A stretch of DNA of 64,000 nt, from assembly GCF_030348945.1 (NCBI RefSeq), contig NZ_JAUCEN010000002.1:3720001-3784000 (forward strand), in the 5' to 3' direction. The translations under genes were made by a program, and so were the position numbers. This document shows, piece after piece, positions 24,347 to 35,123 of the stretch (the first letter of the stretch is position 1; each line of letters opens with the position of its first letter). Origin of the DNA: Peribacillus sp. ACCC06369 (lineage in GTDB: Bacteria > Bacillota > Bacilli > Bacillales > DSM-1321). Under the pieces are notes generated by a model that was given only the letters and a program-made list of their open reading frames with translations, searched no databases and was not told the origin of the DNA.

Positions 24347-26116
24347 ATGAAGAAGAAATCGGGTTTATTCTGCCTGATCCTGATGCTGATGATCTCAGCA
24401 ATGTTCCCCGTCAATCATGCTTTTGGAAAAGAAGAAGGGGAAATTATCGTGACGTCCAAAGTGGTCAATGTCCGTGAAGGTGCAGGTCTCAGTTTCCCTA
24501 TCGTAAAAAAACTGGCAAAAGGGGAATCGTATCCAATTCTGAAAGAAGATGGCGACTGGATTGAAATCCGGATTGGCGTCGGCAAAACAGGATGGGTCGC
24601 CAATTGGTTAGTGGAGAGAAAATCGGAGTCGGATACCAATCAGGTCAAAAAGGAATCCGGACAAGGTATGATATCCGGTAGCTCCGTCCGCGTCCGTACA
24701 GGTCCCGGAACTACATTTCAAACGGTTGGTTCCTTGAGTAAAGGAACAGCTGTTGACATTATTGAAAAGAATGAAAATTGGATAAAGGTCAAAACGGCGG
24801 ATATCGAAGGTTGGGTCTCTTCTGACTACCTTAAGCTTCCCGCCTCATCCGGGAATGCAGCGAAGAAAGATTCTACTAAGGTAAAAGAAACGAATCAATC
24901 CGTAAAAACCGGAGTCACTTTGGTGGACCGGCTCAATGTCCGTTCGGAACCATCGAAAAGCAGTGCCGCGCTCGGAAAGCTGAATAAAAATACGGCAGTG
25001 ACCGTTTACAGGGTTGAAAATGAATGGGCTGAAATTGATTTCCAAGGAGTCCGGGGTTGGGTAGCTGAACCTTACATACAAATTAGCGAAGATGAAGATG
25101 ATACGAAAATTAGTATGGCAGGCGCGACTGCAAGGGTGACCGCTGAAGGGTTAAATGTCAGGAAAGATGCCTCTCTCAGCAGCAAGGTCATCGGTTCGGT
25201 GAACAAGGATGAGACATACGCCATCTTGCAAACAAAGGGGAAAATGACGCAGATCCAGCTTTCCGGTTCAAAAAAGGGCTGGGTAGTGAGTTGGTACTTG
25301 GAAAAAGAGAATGTTGAACAAACGACTAAGGAAAAGAAGATTGATGTAAAAGGAAACAAGATAACCATCATTCATGACGGAACGATCCTTAGAAGTGAGC
25401 CTGATGGTGACTCGGAAATCGTAGAGCAGGTCAATGAAGGTGAAACGTTCTCCGCATCAGGTAAGGAAGGCGACTGGTATTCCATTAAACTAAAGAGCGG
25501 AAAAACCGCTTATGTGGCTGGATGGATCGTGACGATCGAAGGGAATTCCGAACAGATCCAACGACCTGGCGTTGAAAAATATTTAAAGGATAAAACCATC
25601 GTTATCGATCCCGGCCATGGCGGCAGGGATAGTGGTACAGTAGGGGTCGGTGGCACTCTTGAGAAAAATCTGACGATCCGGACGGCTGAGTTGCTGCGGG
25701 ACAAACTTCAGGCGGCAGGAGCAAAAGTTATCCTGACCAGAAGCGGCAATACCTATGTTCCACTTCCTTCCCGGGTCGGCACTTCACATATCCATAACGC
25801 GGATGCTTTCATCAGTCTCCATTATGATAGCACCAAGGACCAGATCACGAGCGGGATAACTACATACTACTATCATGACTACCAACGTTCATTGGCCACT
25901 ACACTGGCCAATTCACTCGGTTCCACCATGCAGGTGCCCAACCGCGGATCACGTTACGGGAATTTTCATGTTACCCGTGAAAACAAACGTGTAGCTACAC
26001 TTATTGAACTTGGTTATTTAAGTAATCCGGTTGAAGAATTGACGTTAACATCGAATGAGTATCAAGAAAAGATCACATCGGCTATCTATAATGGATTGGC
26101 GCGGTATTTCAAATAA
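24347..26116 (+). CDS. N-acetylmuramoyl-L-alanine amidase with five SH3b domains (YrvJ-like)
   Basis: Secreted wall hydrolase of 589 residues. ATG 24347 has GGGAGAG upstream and is followed by a signal peptide (KKKSGLFCLILMLMISAMF, cut near AFGKE). Five bacterial SH3 modules follow, each marked by VNVREGA / VRVRTGP / LNVRSEP / LNVRKDA / TILRSEP and a closing GWV or AGW; they bind peptidoglycan. The C-terminal Amidase_3 domain (about 410-589) carries the zinc ligands in VIDPGHGGRDSG, a Glu in the following segment and His in ISLHYDS, with the catalytic Glu in IELGYLSN. It cleaves MurNAc-L-Ala. It is followed by its own terminator. Confidence 0.93.
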   Translation: MKKKSGLFCLILMLMISAMFPVNHAFGKEEGEIIVTSKVVNVREGAGLSFPIVKKLAKGESYPILKEDGDWIEIRIGVGKTGWVANWLVERKSESDTNQVKKESGQGMISGSSVRVRTGPGTTFQTVGSLSKGTAVDIIEKNENWIKVKTADIEGWVSSDYLKLPASSGNAAKKDSTKVKETNQSVKTGVTLVDRLNVRSEPSKSSAALGKLNKNTAVTVYRVENEWAEIDFQGVRGWVAEPYIQISEDEDDTKISMAGATARVTAEGLNVRKDASLSSKVIGSVNKDETYAILQTKGKMTQIQLSGSKKGWVVSWYLEKENVEQTTKEKKIDVKGNKITIIHDGTILRSEPDGDSEIVEQVNEGETFSASGKEGDWYSIKLKSGKTAYVAGWIVTIEGNSEQIQRPGVEKYLKDKTIVIDPGHGGRDSGTVGVGGTLEKNLTIRTAELLRDKLQAAGAKVILTRSGNTYVPLPSRVGTSHIHNADAFISLHYDSTKDQITSGITTYYYHDYQRSLATTLANSLGSTMQVPNRGSRYGNFHVTRENKRVATLIELGYLSNPVEELTLTSNEYQEKITSAIYNGLARYFK

Positions 26117-26122
26117 AGACAA

Positions 26123-26155
26123 GACAAGCCAGCTTCCCGTCGAAGCTGGCTTGTC
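26123..26155 (+). terminator. Amidase gene terminator
   Basis: Perfect 14-bp stem GACAAGCCAGCTTC / GAAGCTGGCTTGTC with a 5-base loop, seven bases after the stop; the U-tract is weak. Confidence 0.7.
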
Positions 26156-26182
26156 CATTCGTCGGCATTTATTTACCCAAAC

Positions 26183-26206
26183 AAAAAAACCTGCAGCAGC
26201 AGGTTA
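26183..26206 (-). terminator. dtd terminator
   Basis: AACCTGCTGCTGCAGGTT followed by TTTTTTT on the minus strand; the dtd stop codon is inside the 5' arm. Confidence 0.8.
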
Positions 26207-26647
26207 TTTTTTGCTTTCAAGTATTAATGTAACGGGACCATCATTAGTAAGCTGAACGTCCATCATGGCACCAAATTGACCTGTTTCCGTATGGACGCCT
26301 TTCTTGCGGAGTTCCTCGTTAAATGCTTCATATAATTCATTCGCCTCTTCAGGACGGGCGGCGTCCATGAAGTTCGGTCGACGGCCTTTACGGCAATCGC
26401 CGTACAGGGTAAATTGCGAAACTGATAAAATAGAACCTCCTACATCCAATAGTGAGTGGTTCATCTTTTCATTTTCATCTTCAAATATCCTGAGATTGAC
26501 AATCTTATCGGCCAAATATACGGCGTCATCGATGGTATCCCCATGGGTGATACCAACCAGCAGAACGAGTCCGCTGTCGATTTGCCCGATTACTTGGTCT
26601 GCAACAACGACTTTTGCCGCTTTGGAACGTTGTAAAACAACACGCAT
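26204..26647 (-). CDS. dtd: D-aminoacyl-tRNA deacylase
   Basis: A 147-residue enzyme that hydrolyses D-amino acids, and glycine mischarged on tRNA-Ala, from tRNA. Both signature motifs are intact: [17 protein letters not shown] (about 78-95) and NDGPVTL near the C-terminus, the cross-subunit Gly-cisPro motif. ATG has AAGGAG upstream. It follows relA by 15 bp, the standard Bacillus relA-dtd pair. Confidence 0.95.
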   Translation of the reverse strand: MRVVLQRSKAAKVVVADQVIGQIDSGLVLLVGITHGDTIDDAVYLADKIVNLRIFEDENEKMNHSLLDVGGSILSVSQFTLYGDCRKGRRPNFMDAARPEEANELYEAFNEELRKKGVHTETGQFGAMMDVQLTNDGPVTLILESKK

Positions 26648-26662
26648 GGTAATAAAAACTCC

Positions 26663-28861
26663 TTAGTTCATTATCCTTCTGACGGAATAAACATCTGAAA
26701 TTTGTTTTATACGGTCGACGACCTTTTGTAAATGGGCAATGTTATGAATGTAAATCGACATGTGGATGGTCGCAACCTTATTCCTGTCGGATTTACCAGA
26801 GACCGCTGAAATGTTGGTCTTGGTTTCATTGACTGCCTGCAGCACTTCGTTTAATAAGCCGCGACGGTCATACCCGCTGATTTCAATTTCAACGATGTAT
26901 TCCTTGCGTTCATTAATTGTACTTTCCCATTCAACCGGTACCAGGCGATGATCGGAATCCCCGCTTTCCAGGTTCGGGCAGTCTTGTCTATGGACTGAAA
27001 CTCCACGGCCTTTGGTTATATAACCAACGATTTCATCTCCAGGAACTGGGTTACAACAGCGTGATAAACGGATAAGCAGGTTATCAATCCCCGGCACCTG
27101 TACACCTGAGTCACGTTTTTTAGTTGAATTGGAGAAGGTTTTCAGATCGGCTACCGCTTCTGAAATATCTGCTTCCTGCTCGACCATTTTCTGCTTTCGC
27201 CATTTTTCGGTAAGGCGGTTAGCTACCTGAAGGGCAGTTATTCCGTTATACCCGACTGCTGCATACATATCTTCTTCATTCAGGAAGTTGAATTTATCTG
27301 CAACACGCCTGATGTTCTCGGGAGTCAGGATTTCCTTCAGGTCAAACTCCATATCCTTGATTTCTTTTTCAACAAGCTCTTTGCCTTTTTCGATATTTTC
27401 TTCTCGGCGCTGCTTCTTGAAAAATTGGCGGATTTTATTTTTAGCTTGAGATGTTTGCGTGAGTTTTAGCCAGTCCTGACTTGGACCATATGAATGCTTC
27501 GATGTTAAGATTTCAATGATGTCGCCTGTTTTCAGTTTATAATCCAGCGGTACCATTTTCCCGTTCACTTTGGCACCAATCGTTTTGTTTCCAATTTCCG
27601 AATGGATCCGGTAAGCGAAATCAATCGGGTTGGAACCTGATGGGAGTTCGATGACATCGCCTTTAGGTGTGAAAATGAATACCATATCAGAAAAAAGATC
27701 TATTTTAAGGGATTCCATGAATTCCTCGGCATTAGTCGCGTCATCCTGGAATTCAAGAATTTCCCGGAACCAAGTCAATTTTTCTTCTAATGAAGGCTGT
27801 TCACCGACATCTTTTCCTTCTTTATAAGCCCAGTGCGCGGCAACCCCGAACTCGGCAATGCGATGCATATCGGAAGTACGGATCTGCACTTCGAGCGGAT
27901 CGCCTTTCGGACCGATTACCGTCGTATGGAGCGATTGATACATATTCGGCTTCGGCATCGCGATATAGTCTTTAAATCGGCCAGGCATCGGCTTCCAGCA
28001 TGTGTGGATGATCCCTAAAACCGCATAGCAATCTTTTATGCTATTGACGACGATCCGAACTGCAAGCAAATCATAAATTTCACTGAACTGCTTATTCTGC
28101 AAAGCCATTTTGCGATAAATGCTGTATATATGTTTCGGCCTGCCGGAAAGGTCAGCCTTAATGTTGACTTCCTCAACGTTTTTCCGCACTTCATCAATGA
28201 CTTCTTCCAGATACTCTTCACGTTCTGCACGCTTTTTCTTCATCAGGTTAACGATTCGGTAATACTGCTGAGGATTCAAATACCTTAGTGCAGTATCTTC
28301 AAGTTCCCATTTAATCGTGCTGATACCAAGACGATGGGCAAGCGGTGCAAAGATTTCCAACGTCTCGTTCGATATCCTTCTCTGCTTCTCCTGCGGCAGA
28401 TGCTTCAATGTCCGCATATTGTGCAGTCTGTCGGCAAGCTTTATCAAGATTACCCGGATATCCTGGGCCATCGCCACGAACATTTTCCGATGGTTTTCCG
28501 CCTGCTGCTCTTGCTGTGATTTATACTTGATTTTCCCTAATTTGGTCACGCCATCCACGAGCATGGCGACTTCAGGACTGAAATTTTCTTCAATATCCTT
28601 CAGAGTGATCTCCGTATCTTCAACAACATCATGTAAAAAACCTGCCGCAATAGTTGCAGGGTCCATTTCAAGATCAGCCAGAATGCCCGCCACTTGAATC
28701 GGATGAATAATATACGGCTCTCCCGATTTACGGAATTGTTCTCGGTGGGCATATTCTGCATACTTAAACGCTCTATGAATAAATTCAGCTTCTTCCGGCT
28801 GAAGATATAAGCTGGCACGTTCTACAACCTGCTCGGCAGTCAATATTTGATCATTAGCCAT
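26663..28861 (-). CDS. relA: Bifunctional (p)ppGpp synthetase/hydrolase Rel
   Basis: Stringent-response enzyme of 732 residues. The HD hydrolase domain (about 40-190) has [11 protein letters not shown] and [12 protein letters not shown]. The synthetase domain (about 230-340) has YDLLAVRI and the [14 protein letters not shown] block. TGS (about 395-455), a zinc-finger-like segment ([12 protein letters not shown]) and an ACT domain (about 660-730) follow. Intact HD and synthetase motifs make it bifunctional. It starts at ATG with AAGGTG upstream and heads the relA-dtd operon. Confidence 0.96.
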   Translation of the reverse strand: MANDQILTAEQVVERASLYLQPEEAEFIHRAFKYAEYAHREQFRKSGEPYIIHPIQVAGILADLEMDPATIAAGFLHDVVEDTEITLKDIEENFSPEVAMLVDGVTKLGKIKYKSQQEQQAENHRKMFVAMAQDIRVILIKLADRLHNMRTLKHLPQEKQRRISNETLEIFAPLAHRLGISTIKWELEDTALRYLNPQQYYRIVNLMKKKRAEREEYLEEVIDEVRKNVEEVNIKADLSGRPKHIYSIYRKMALQNKQFSEIYDLLAVRIVVNSIKDCYAVLGIIHTCWKPMPGRFKDYIAMPKPNMYQSLHTTVIGPKGDPLEVQIRTSDMHRIAEFGVAAHWAYKEGKDVGEQPSLEEKLTWFREILEFQDDATNAEEFMESLKIDLFSDMVFIFTPKGDVIELPSGSNPIDFAYRIHSEIGNKTIGAKVNGKMVPLDYKLKTGDIIEILTSKHSYGPSQDWLKLTQTSQAKNKIRQFFKKQRREENIEKGKELVEKEIKDMEFDLKEILTPENIRRVADKFNFLNEEDMYAAVGYNGITALQVANRLTEKWRKQKMVEQEADISEAVADLKTFSNSTKKRDSGVQVPGIDNLLIRLSRCCNPVPGDEIVGYITKGRGVSVHRQDCPNLESGDSDHRLVPVEWESTINERKEYIVEIEISGYDRRGLLNEVLQAVNETKTNISAVSGKSDRNKVATIHMSIYIHNIAHLQKVVDRIKQISDVYSVRRIMN

Positions 28862-28961
28862 TTAATCACCTTAACCCCACTTTAACTGCCACCGGTATGA
28901 TCCGGATTGAGTATGATTGGTAGCACTTCCCTTTATTCTGCAAAACGTGACAATTTTTGCG

Positions 28962-28988
28962 AAAAAAAATAAATCCGCTTAAACGGAT
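28962..28988 (-). terminator. Second terminator upstream of relA
   Basis: ATCCG-TTTAAG-CGGAT stem followed by TTTATTTTTTTT on the minus strand, between apt and relA. Confidence 0.55.
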
Positions 28989-29146
28989 ACAAGTGCAAAT
29001 AAACTTATTAGCAGAAAAACTCTTTATTATTACTATTATCGAAAAAAAAGGCAAGGATGTAAAGGGTTAAACGTGTATTTTATAAAGAATAATGCATTTT
29101 TTCACTGGAAATTCGACAAAATCCAGTTAAAACGAGTAAAACAGAA

Positions 29147-29170
29147 AGAGCACCCTGGTCAGAGTGCTCT
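29147..29170 (-). terminator. apt terminator
   Basis: AGAGCAC / GTGCTCT stem with a 10-base loop just after the apt stop; the U-tract is modest (TTTCTGTTTT). Confidence 0.55.
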
Positions 29171-29176
29171 TCTTTA

Positions 29177-29689
29177 TTAAAAGCTCATTAATGTCAAGAC
29201 ATCATAGCCGTCTAATTTATCTTTACCATCCAAGTCCGTCAATTCAATAAGGAATGCAATCCCGGCTACAATTCCGCCAAGCTGTTCAACCAATTTGATC
29301 GTCGCTTCGATTGTTCCTCCAGTAGCAAGTAAATCGTCGGTAATCAGGATACGCTGTCCCGGTTTGATGGCATCTTTATGGATCGTCAAAACATCCTTGC
29401 CATATTCTAATCCATATTCAACTTTTATCGTTTCACGTGGAAGTTTTCCTTCTTTTCTCACTGGCGCAAAGCCGACTTCCAATGAGTATGCGACTGGACA
29501 TCCGATAATGAATCCGCGTGCTTCCGGTCCGACCACTAAATCGATATTTTTATCGCGAGCGTACTCGACGATTTGGTCTGTTGCGTATTTATAAGCTGCG
29601 CCGTTATCCATTAATGTTGTAATATCTTTGAAGACAATACCCGGTTTTGGCCAGTCTTGCACAATTGTTACATATTGCTTTAAATCCAT
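29177..29689 (-). CDS. apt: Adenine phosphoribosyltransferase
   Basis: A 170-residue salvage enzyme making AMP from adenine and PRPP. The PRPP-binding loop [13 protein letters not shown] lies around 120-132, and [11 protein letters not shown] and [11 protein letters not shown] are the family flexible-loop motifs. ATG follows GGAGG and overlaps the recJ 3' end by 10 bp, giving the recJ-apt pair found in Bacillus. Confidence 0.96.
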   Translation of the reverse strand: MDLKQYVTIVQDWPKPGIVFKDITTLMDNGAAYKYATDQIVEYARDKNIDLVVGPEARGFIIGCPVAYSLEVGFAPVRKEGKLPRETIKVEYGLEYGKDVLTIHKDAIKPGQRILITDDLLATGGTIEATIKLVEQLGGIVAGIAFLIELTDLDGKDKLDGYDVLTLMSF

Positions 29690-32055
29690 TGCTTTGTTTC
29701 CTCCTCAAGGTCTGTTGCCTCATGGACTAAATAATGATTGAACCAATCGAATAATTGCTGATAGGAAGAATAAACTAGCTCTTGTTCAAGCTCAAATTGC
29801 TCTTTCTTTCTTATATACGATTCAGATTCACTGAGATCGCGTTTCTTCGCATTGGTTGTAAGCATAATTAACCCATTCTCTATTGTAACAAAATCAAGCT
29901 CAAAAAACACCTTAGAAATGAAATCCACGGTATCCCTTGACCAGCCGCGGTATTTGGCAAGGTCATCACCATATCTTTTCACATCGAGCGGACCCTTTTT
30001 GGCAAGGAAGGCGTAAAACCATTTAAAATGGTCCCTTGTTGGCATCGTACTTAAGAAATGGTCCTGTTCATGTGAAAGGTGAGCGTAGATACGCGATGGA
30101 TTCTTATTGGCAATGACCCGTTTCAAATATTCCCTTAACGGTGGCATGTCCATAAAAACCACATGTCCTTCTAGGCAGTCGAGCTGATCTGCATCCTGTT
30201 CATTCTTGATATGAACAAGATCCGGATGGTTTCGTAAAAAGGGATATCTGCTATAAATATCTTCCGAGAAAATGACGATTTTCCGGTTTTGTGCCGGAAT
30301 GTCGGCAAGCCACTTCTCTGCCTGGCCCTTGCCGCGGTAATCGAATAACTGCCAATGGTTCACCGAGACATCCTGGACAAAGATCTGGGGCTTTTTCATA
30401 TTATTCCACTCATTGATGGAAAGCTCTCCAATCACCGAGACTTCAGCGTGCGGCGCTAATTCATCCACAAAATGACCGAGACCGAAGCCTACGCCATCAA
30501 GTTTATGATTTTCACCATCTTCCAGCTGGACCTTCAAGTGATTTTGGTTGGCACCAATTTTACGGGCGCTTGAAAGTTGTACGGAATCTATCAAAATCTT
30601 CGGCTTAGGATTCGTAACCCCGAATGGCGCTAGCAGGCTCATCTCCTGAATCGTTTGAACGGAAACTTCAGCTAAAGTCGTAGCACCGTCCAAATTTGTA
30701 ATGGGTGTGAAGTCCTCTTCATTCAGTTGTTCCTTCGCAATCAAGTTCATGCGGTCCCTAAGCTCCTGAACATCTTCAATTTTCAATGTCATTCCAGCAG
30801 CCATAGGATGGCCACCAAAATGAGGCAGTAATTCACGGCAAGTGGACAGACTTTCAAAAAGATCGAAACCGGCGATACTCCGAGCAGAACCTTTAGCGTA
30901 TCCCTTTTCCCGGTCATAGCTCAATACAATCGTGGGCCGGTAAAAGCGTTCAACCAGTTTAGAGGCCACAATACCCACAACACCGGCGTTCCAGCCTTCC
31001 CTGCCGATGATGAGCACACCATTCGACTCCGGCGGGAAGTTTTCCTCAACTTCAGAAATCGCTTCTTCCGCCATCTCTGCAACCATAGCCTGCCGCTCTT
31101 TATTGATATCATTGATTTCATTGGCGAGTTCCGTCGCTTCTTCCAGGCTTTCAGACATTAATAAATCCACAGCGGGGTCGGCATCTCCAAGACGTCCGAC
31201 AGCATTGATCCGTGGTGCCATCGCAAAGCCGATCGATTCTTCATTCAATGCTTCCTGCTGAACATTCGCCACTTTCATTAATGCAACAAGTCCCGGACGG
31301 CGGGTCAAACGTAACTGCTCGATGCCTTTCGCAGCAATGACGCGGTTTTCCCCTTGTAAAGGCACTAAATCCGCTATGGTGCCAATTGCCGCTATTTCAA
31401 GCAAATCCTCCGGCAATTCTCCAAGCAAGGCGTGTGCCAGCTTAAAAGCGACCCCTACTCCCGCAAGGTCTTTAAATGGATAGGAACTGCCCTCAAGTTT
31501 AGGATGGATGATTGCCAATGCTTCAGGCAATTCCGGTCCCGGTTCATGGTGGTCGGTCAAAATATAATCCATTCCAAGCTCTCCGGCAAGCTTCGCTTCA
31601 TCGATTGCAGAAATTCCTGTATCGACGGTTATCAATACCTTCACCCCTTGCTCAGCTGCAAGGCGGAACGCCATTGGATTCGGTCCATACCCCTCTGTAA
31701 AGCGATTCGGGATATAAAAATCCACATCGGCTCCCAATCTCGTTAGTGCCGTCATCATCACTGTGGTCGATGTCACGCCATCCGCGTCATAATCACCGAA
31801 TATACGTATTTTTTCTCCATTTTGAATGGCTTCTCTTATTCTATATACTGCTTTATCCATATCTTTCAATAAAAATGGATCATGAAAAGTTTGATTTTTT
31901 ACAAATAAAAATGATCGGGCACTTTCGATCGTATCCAGGCCTCGATTCACAAGCAACGCTGCAACCAAAGGTGTGATATGGAGCTCTTCAGCTAGTGCAG
32001 CAACTTTGTTTTCATCGGCAGTTCGCAAGTTCCACCGAGTTTTTGGCTTTAACAT
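29680..32055 (-). CDS. recJ: Single-stranded-DNA exonuclease RecJ
   Basis: A 791-residue 5'-3' exonuclease. The DHH phosphoesterase domain shows [22 protein letters not shown] and [11 protein letters not shown]; the DHHA1 part has [11 protein letters not shown]; an OB domain and the long C-terminal Bacillus-type extension follow. Start ATG 32055 (MLKPKTRWN) has GAGGGG six bases upstream, replacing an earlier in-frame ATG without a site. It acts in recombination and repair; apt follows directly. Confidence 0.95.
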   Translation of the reverse strand: MLKPKTRWNLRTADENKVAALAEELHITPLVAALLVNRGLDTIESARSFLFVKNQTFHDPFLLKDMDKAVYRIREAIQNGEKIRIFGDYDADGVTSTTVMMTALTRLGADVDFYIPNRFTEGYGPNPMAFRLAAEQGVKVLITVDTGISAIDEAKLAGELGMDYILTDHHEPGPELPEALAIIHPKLEGSSYPFKDLAGVGVAFKLAHALLGELPEDLLEIAAIGTIADLVPLQGENRVIAAKGIEQLRLTRRPGLVALMKVANVQQEALNEESIGFAMAPRINAVGRLGDADPAVDLLMSESLEEATELANEINDINKERQAMVAEMAEEAISEVEENFPPESNGVLIIGREGWNAGVVGIVASKLVERFYRPTIVLSYDREKGYAKGSARSIAGFDLFESLSTCRELLPHFGGHPMAAGMTLKIEDVQELRDRMNLIAKEQLNEEDFTPITNLDGATTLAEVSVQTIQEMSLLAPFGVTNPKPKILIDSVQLSSARKIGANQNHLKVQLEDGENHKLDGVGFGLGHFVDELAPHAEVSVIGELSINEWNNMKKPQIFVQDVSVNHWQLFDYRGKGQAEKWLADIPAQNRKIVIFSEDIYSRYPFLRNHPDLVHIKNEQDADQLDCLEGHVVFMDMPPLREYLKRVIANKNPSRIYAHLSHEQDHFLSTMPTRDHFKWFYAFLAKKGPLDVKRYGDDLAKYRGWSRDTVDFISKVFFELDFVTIENGLIMLTTNAKKRDLSESESYIRKKEQFELEQELVYSSYQQLFDWFNHYLVHEATDLEEETKQWI

Positions 32056-32160
32056 TAATTCACCCCTCAACTTACTCATTATACAAAACGGCAATAACGG
32101 TTTCAATTTATTTTAAACTCAAAAATGGCTGTAATTCCCTATTCAACAAGTTAGTCTCAC

Positions 32161-32188
32161 AAAAAGAAGGCTGGCATCATGCCAGCCC
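32161..32188 (-). terminator. secDF terminator
   Basis: GGCTGGCATGATGCCAGCC stem followed by TTCTTTTTG on the minus strand. Confidence 0.75.
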
Positions 32189-32199
32189 CCTCTCTCCTA

Positions 32200-34461
32200 T
32201 TAAACTTGTCCTTCAAGACTTTGTTTCTTCTCTTTTGCGGTATTCAGCGGACCTTTCTTCTTCAATTCCCTGATTTTCAAATCAAGCCAGAATTGGGAAG
32301 CGATCAATAGTGATGAATACACGCCGCATATTAAACCGATAAACAGTGCAATCGAGAAGTTTCGGATAGCTTCACTGCCGAATATCGCCAACGCGATAAC
32401 CGTAATGAGAACGGTCAGTACTGTGTTAATGGATCTCGTCAAAGTTTGCCTGATACTGATGTTTACAATGTTCTCAAGCTCTTCGACGGTTTTGACTTTA
32501 CGACTGAAGCGTAAGTTTTCACGAATGCGGTCAAAGGTTACGATCGTATCATTGATCGAATAACCGACGATCGTCAGAACCGCAGCAATGAAGGTGATAT
32601 CCACTTCAAGCCGAAGTAAGCTGAAAACCGTTATGATGAAGAATGCGTCATGTATTAGCGCTACGACGGCCGGTACAGCCATTCGCCATTCAAATCGTAT
32701 CGATACATACAATATGATTCCTATTGATGCAATCGCTAACGCAAACATGGCATTTTTCGCAAGTTCTTTCCCGACTGTCGGCGAAACGGTGCTGACATTC
32801 GGTTCTGCTCCGTAATCCTTCTTGAAGTGGTCCTTCAATTCAGCGATTTCCTGTTTATCAAGGACACCGACTGTCCGAACGACAGCGTTTTTATTTTCTT
32901 TTCCAGCGAGCCTGACATCCTTGATGTCCTTTTTGTCAATACCGACCTTGCTCATTTCGGTTTTGACTTGCTGAGTCGTCAAGACATCTTTGGACGCAAT
33001 CTCAATTCTGGTACCGCTCGTGAAATCAATCCCTAGATTCAATCTGAAGACGAGCAGGAAAATGATCCCGATAATTGTGACACCGATTGAAATGCCATAA
33101 AAAACTTTCCGATGTTTGACGAAATCGATTTTATCAAAGCGCGTTGGCAATGACATTAATTCAATTTTCTCGGATAAATCGTGAATGTATTTCTTTTTCA
33201 CGCCAAACCATGTTGTACGTTTGTCCAGGAACCCGCTATTCACCCACAGGCTCATGAAAAGACGTGTACCATAGACGGCTGTAATGAAACTCATTAAAAT
33301 CGAAATGATCAAAGTTGTTGCAAACCCTTTAACCGAGCTTGTTCCATAATAGAACAGAACGGCTGCAGCCAGCAAGGTCGTTAAGTTCGCATCCGTGATC
33401 GTAGCAAGTGAATTTTTCGTACCTTCTTTATAAGCTGCTTTAACTGAACGGCCAAGTTTCAGCTCATCCCTGATTCGCTCGTAGGTTATGATGTTGGCAT
33501 CGACAGCCATCCCGACCCCGAGTACCAATGCCGCAATACCAGGCAGCGTAAGGACTGCATTCATCCAATCAAACACTAATAGCGTCAAGAAAATGTATAT
33601 GCTTAAAGTGACGACTGCAATGAATCCCGGGAAGCGGTAATACACAAGCATGAAAATAAAAACAAGTGCAATTCCGATTATGCCCGCAAAAATGGTATCA
33701 TTCAGCGCACCCGCGCCAAATTGGGCACCTACAGAAGTAGAGTACTTTTCTTTTAAATCTACAGGCAGGGCACCTGCATCCAGAAGGGCTGCAAGCTCTT
33801 TCGCTTCTTCCACCGTGAATTGACCTGTAATATATACCTTCTTCGTATTGAAAACTTCCTTAACAGTTGGAGCTGAAATCATATTGTCCTGTGAAGCTGT
33901 ATCTTTAATGGAATCTTTTCCTTCTTCGAAATCCAACCAGATTGCAAGGACATTAGTCGGACTTTCCATCGAGGAAATTTTTTGGGTGATATCCTTAAAT
34001 TTATTCACATCTTTCAATGTGACTTCGACAACCGGTTTATTATCTTGGAACGTTTGTTTCGCGCCGCCTTCTTTCAGGTCAGCACCGGTCATCATTTCCT
34101 TATCGTTATAATCACGGAAGGATAATTTAGCTTGTGTCGAAAGGATTTCCCGAGCGTTGTTTTGGTCTTTGACTCCAGCCAATTGAACGCGGATCCGGTC
34201 TTTCCCTTCGATTTGAATGTTAGGTTCGCTAACGCCCAAAACATTGACACGCCGCTCAAGCGAGCTTACTGTAGCCCGTAAAACATCCGGGGTGATCTTT
34301 TCCCCAGACAGCGGTTTTACTTCATATAACACTTCAAAGCCGCCTTGAAGATCAAGACCCAGCTTGATATCCTTTAGGATTCCTTTTGAAGTCGATCCCA
34401 TCGCTGCGAAAATCAAAAGTGCAATTAGAAAAAACGCAACGATCCTGCCTCTTTTTACCAT
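32200..34461 (-). CDS. secDF: Fused protein-export membrane protein SecDF
   Basis: A 753-residue RND-type protein with twelve predicted membrane segments, fusing SecD and SecF as in Bacillus. The SecD half has GLDLQGG (about 36-42) and a large outer loop, then RND helices (VLGVGMAVDANIITYERIRDEL). The SecF half begins around 440 with NLGIDFTSGTRIEI and contains GYSINDTIVTFDRIREN, whose Asp residues take part in proton coupling. It assists the late steps of Sec translocation. It is monocistronic with its own terminator. Confidence 0.96.
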   Translation of the reverse strand: MVKRGRIVAFFLIALLIFAAMGSTSKGILKDIKLGLDLQGGFEVLYEVKPLSGEKITPDVLRATVSSLERRVNVLGVSEPNIQIEGKDRIRVQLAGVKDQNNAREILSTQAKLSFRDYNDKEMMTGADLKEGGAKQTFQDNKPVVEVTLKDVNKFKDITQKISSMESPTNVLAIWLDFEEGKDSIKDTASQDNMISAPTVKEVFNTKKVYITGQFTVEEAKELAALLDAGALPVDLKEKYSTSVGAQFGAGALNDTIFAGIIGIALVFIFMLVYYRFPGFIAVVTLSIYIFLTLLVFDWMNAVLTLPGIAALVLGVGMAVDANIITYERIRDELKLGRSVKAAYKEGTKNSLATITDANLTTLLAAAVLFYYGTSSVKGFATTLIISILMSFITAVYGTRLFMSLWVNSGFLDKRTTWFGVKKKYIHDLSEKIELMSLPTRFDKIDFVKHRKVFYGISIGVTIIGIIFLLVFRLNLGIDFTSGTRIEIASKDVLTTQQVKTEMSKVGIDKKDIKDVRLAGKENKNAVVRTVGVLDKQEIAELKDHFKKDYGAEPNVSTVSPTVGKELAKNAMFALAIASIGIILYVSIRFEWRMAVPAVVALIHDAFFIITVFSLLRLEVDITFIAAVLTIVGYSINDTIVTFDRIRENLRFSRKVKTVEELENIVNISIRQTLTRSINTVLTVLITVIALAIFGSEAIRNFSIALFIGLICGVYSSLLIASQFWLDLKIRELKKKGPLNTAKEKKQSLEGQV

Positions 34462-34647
34462 TATGTAGTAGGCCCCTTTCTATAATACGCCTGTTCCTGA
34501 AGTTTAAAAAAAGTTTATATGATAACTGCATACCCTTTGCTTCTTGAGAAAAAAGACACAGCTTCCCATGCTTTTTCCCAAAAAAAGCATAACCATATCC
34601 ATTATGAGTCATATACAAACAGCTGTCAATTTAAGTATATCTTTGCA

Positions 34648-34953
34648 TCATTCTTTTAAAAGTTCCTTCAGTTCCTCTTCAGAAAGCGGCTCAAATAGGT
34701 TTGGTGATTTATAAGCTTCGACCATTTGGAAAGTCATGAACTGGTTGCTCGAAAATGTCACGATATCTGCGACAAGTTCATGAAGGTGAATGTTTTCCTG
34801 CGGACGCTTCCATTTATTTTTGGTCAAGGTTCCCCATATGTCTTCCTCTGTTACGGCATTCAATCCGACCATTTCGAATTCCTCACGCTTGCTCTTCAAA
34901 AATGGGCGTACCTTTAGATAATACCTTTGATAGGGATGATTCTTTTTCGCCAT
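34648..34953 (-). CDS. comN: Post-transcriptional regulator ComN-like (YrzD)
   Basis: A 101-residue cytoplasmic protein from ATG 34953, with GGAGGC upstream; the 14 preceding codons lack a site. The sequence MAKKNHPYQRYYLKVRPFLKSK... and the acidic tail fit ComN/YrzD. In B. subtilis that protein affects comE mRNA and lies between secDF and spoVB, the same place as here. The name rests on size, position and general resemblance. Confidence 0.7.
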   Translation of the reverse strand: MAKKNHPYQRYYLKVRPFLKSKREEFEMVGLNAVTEEDIWGTLTKNKWKRPQENIHLHELVADIVTFSSNQFMTFQMVEAYKSPNLFEPLSEEELKELLKE

Positions 34954-35123
34954 CACTTTGCCTCCAGTAAAAATGATTCTCAAATGAATGCGCATTTTCT
35001 TAGAAGAGTTTCAATCATTTGTTAGAACGCAAACAAACACTTTTGTCATGCTTTGTCCAAGTACAAGCATATAGATAATTGTATAGCATAACCGCTTTTT
35101 TGAGAAGGAAGGAAGGGAGTTCA

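Larger units (their letters stand above)
28862..29176. other. relA-apt intergenic region with two minus-strand hairpins
   Basis: Contains the apt terminator (29147-29170), a second terminator-like stem with a U-tract (ATCCGTTTAAGCGGAT plus TTATTTTTTTT, 28988-28962), and the relA leader. I could not fix a clear -35/-10 pair for relA. Confidence 0.5.
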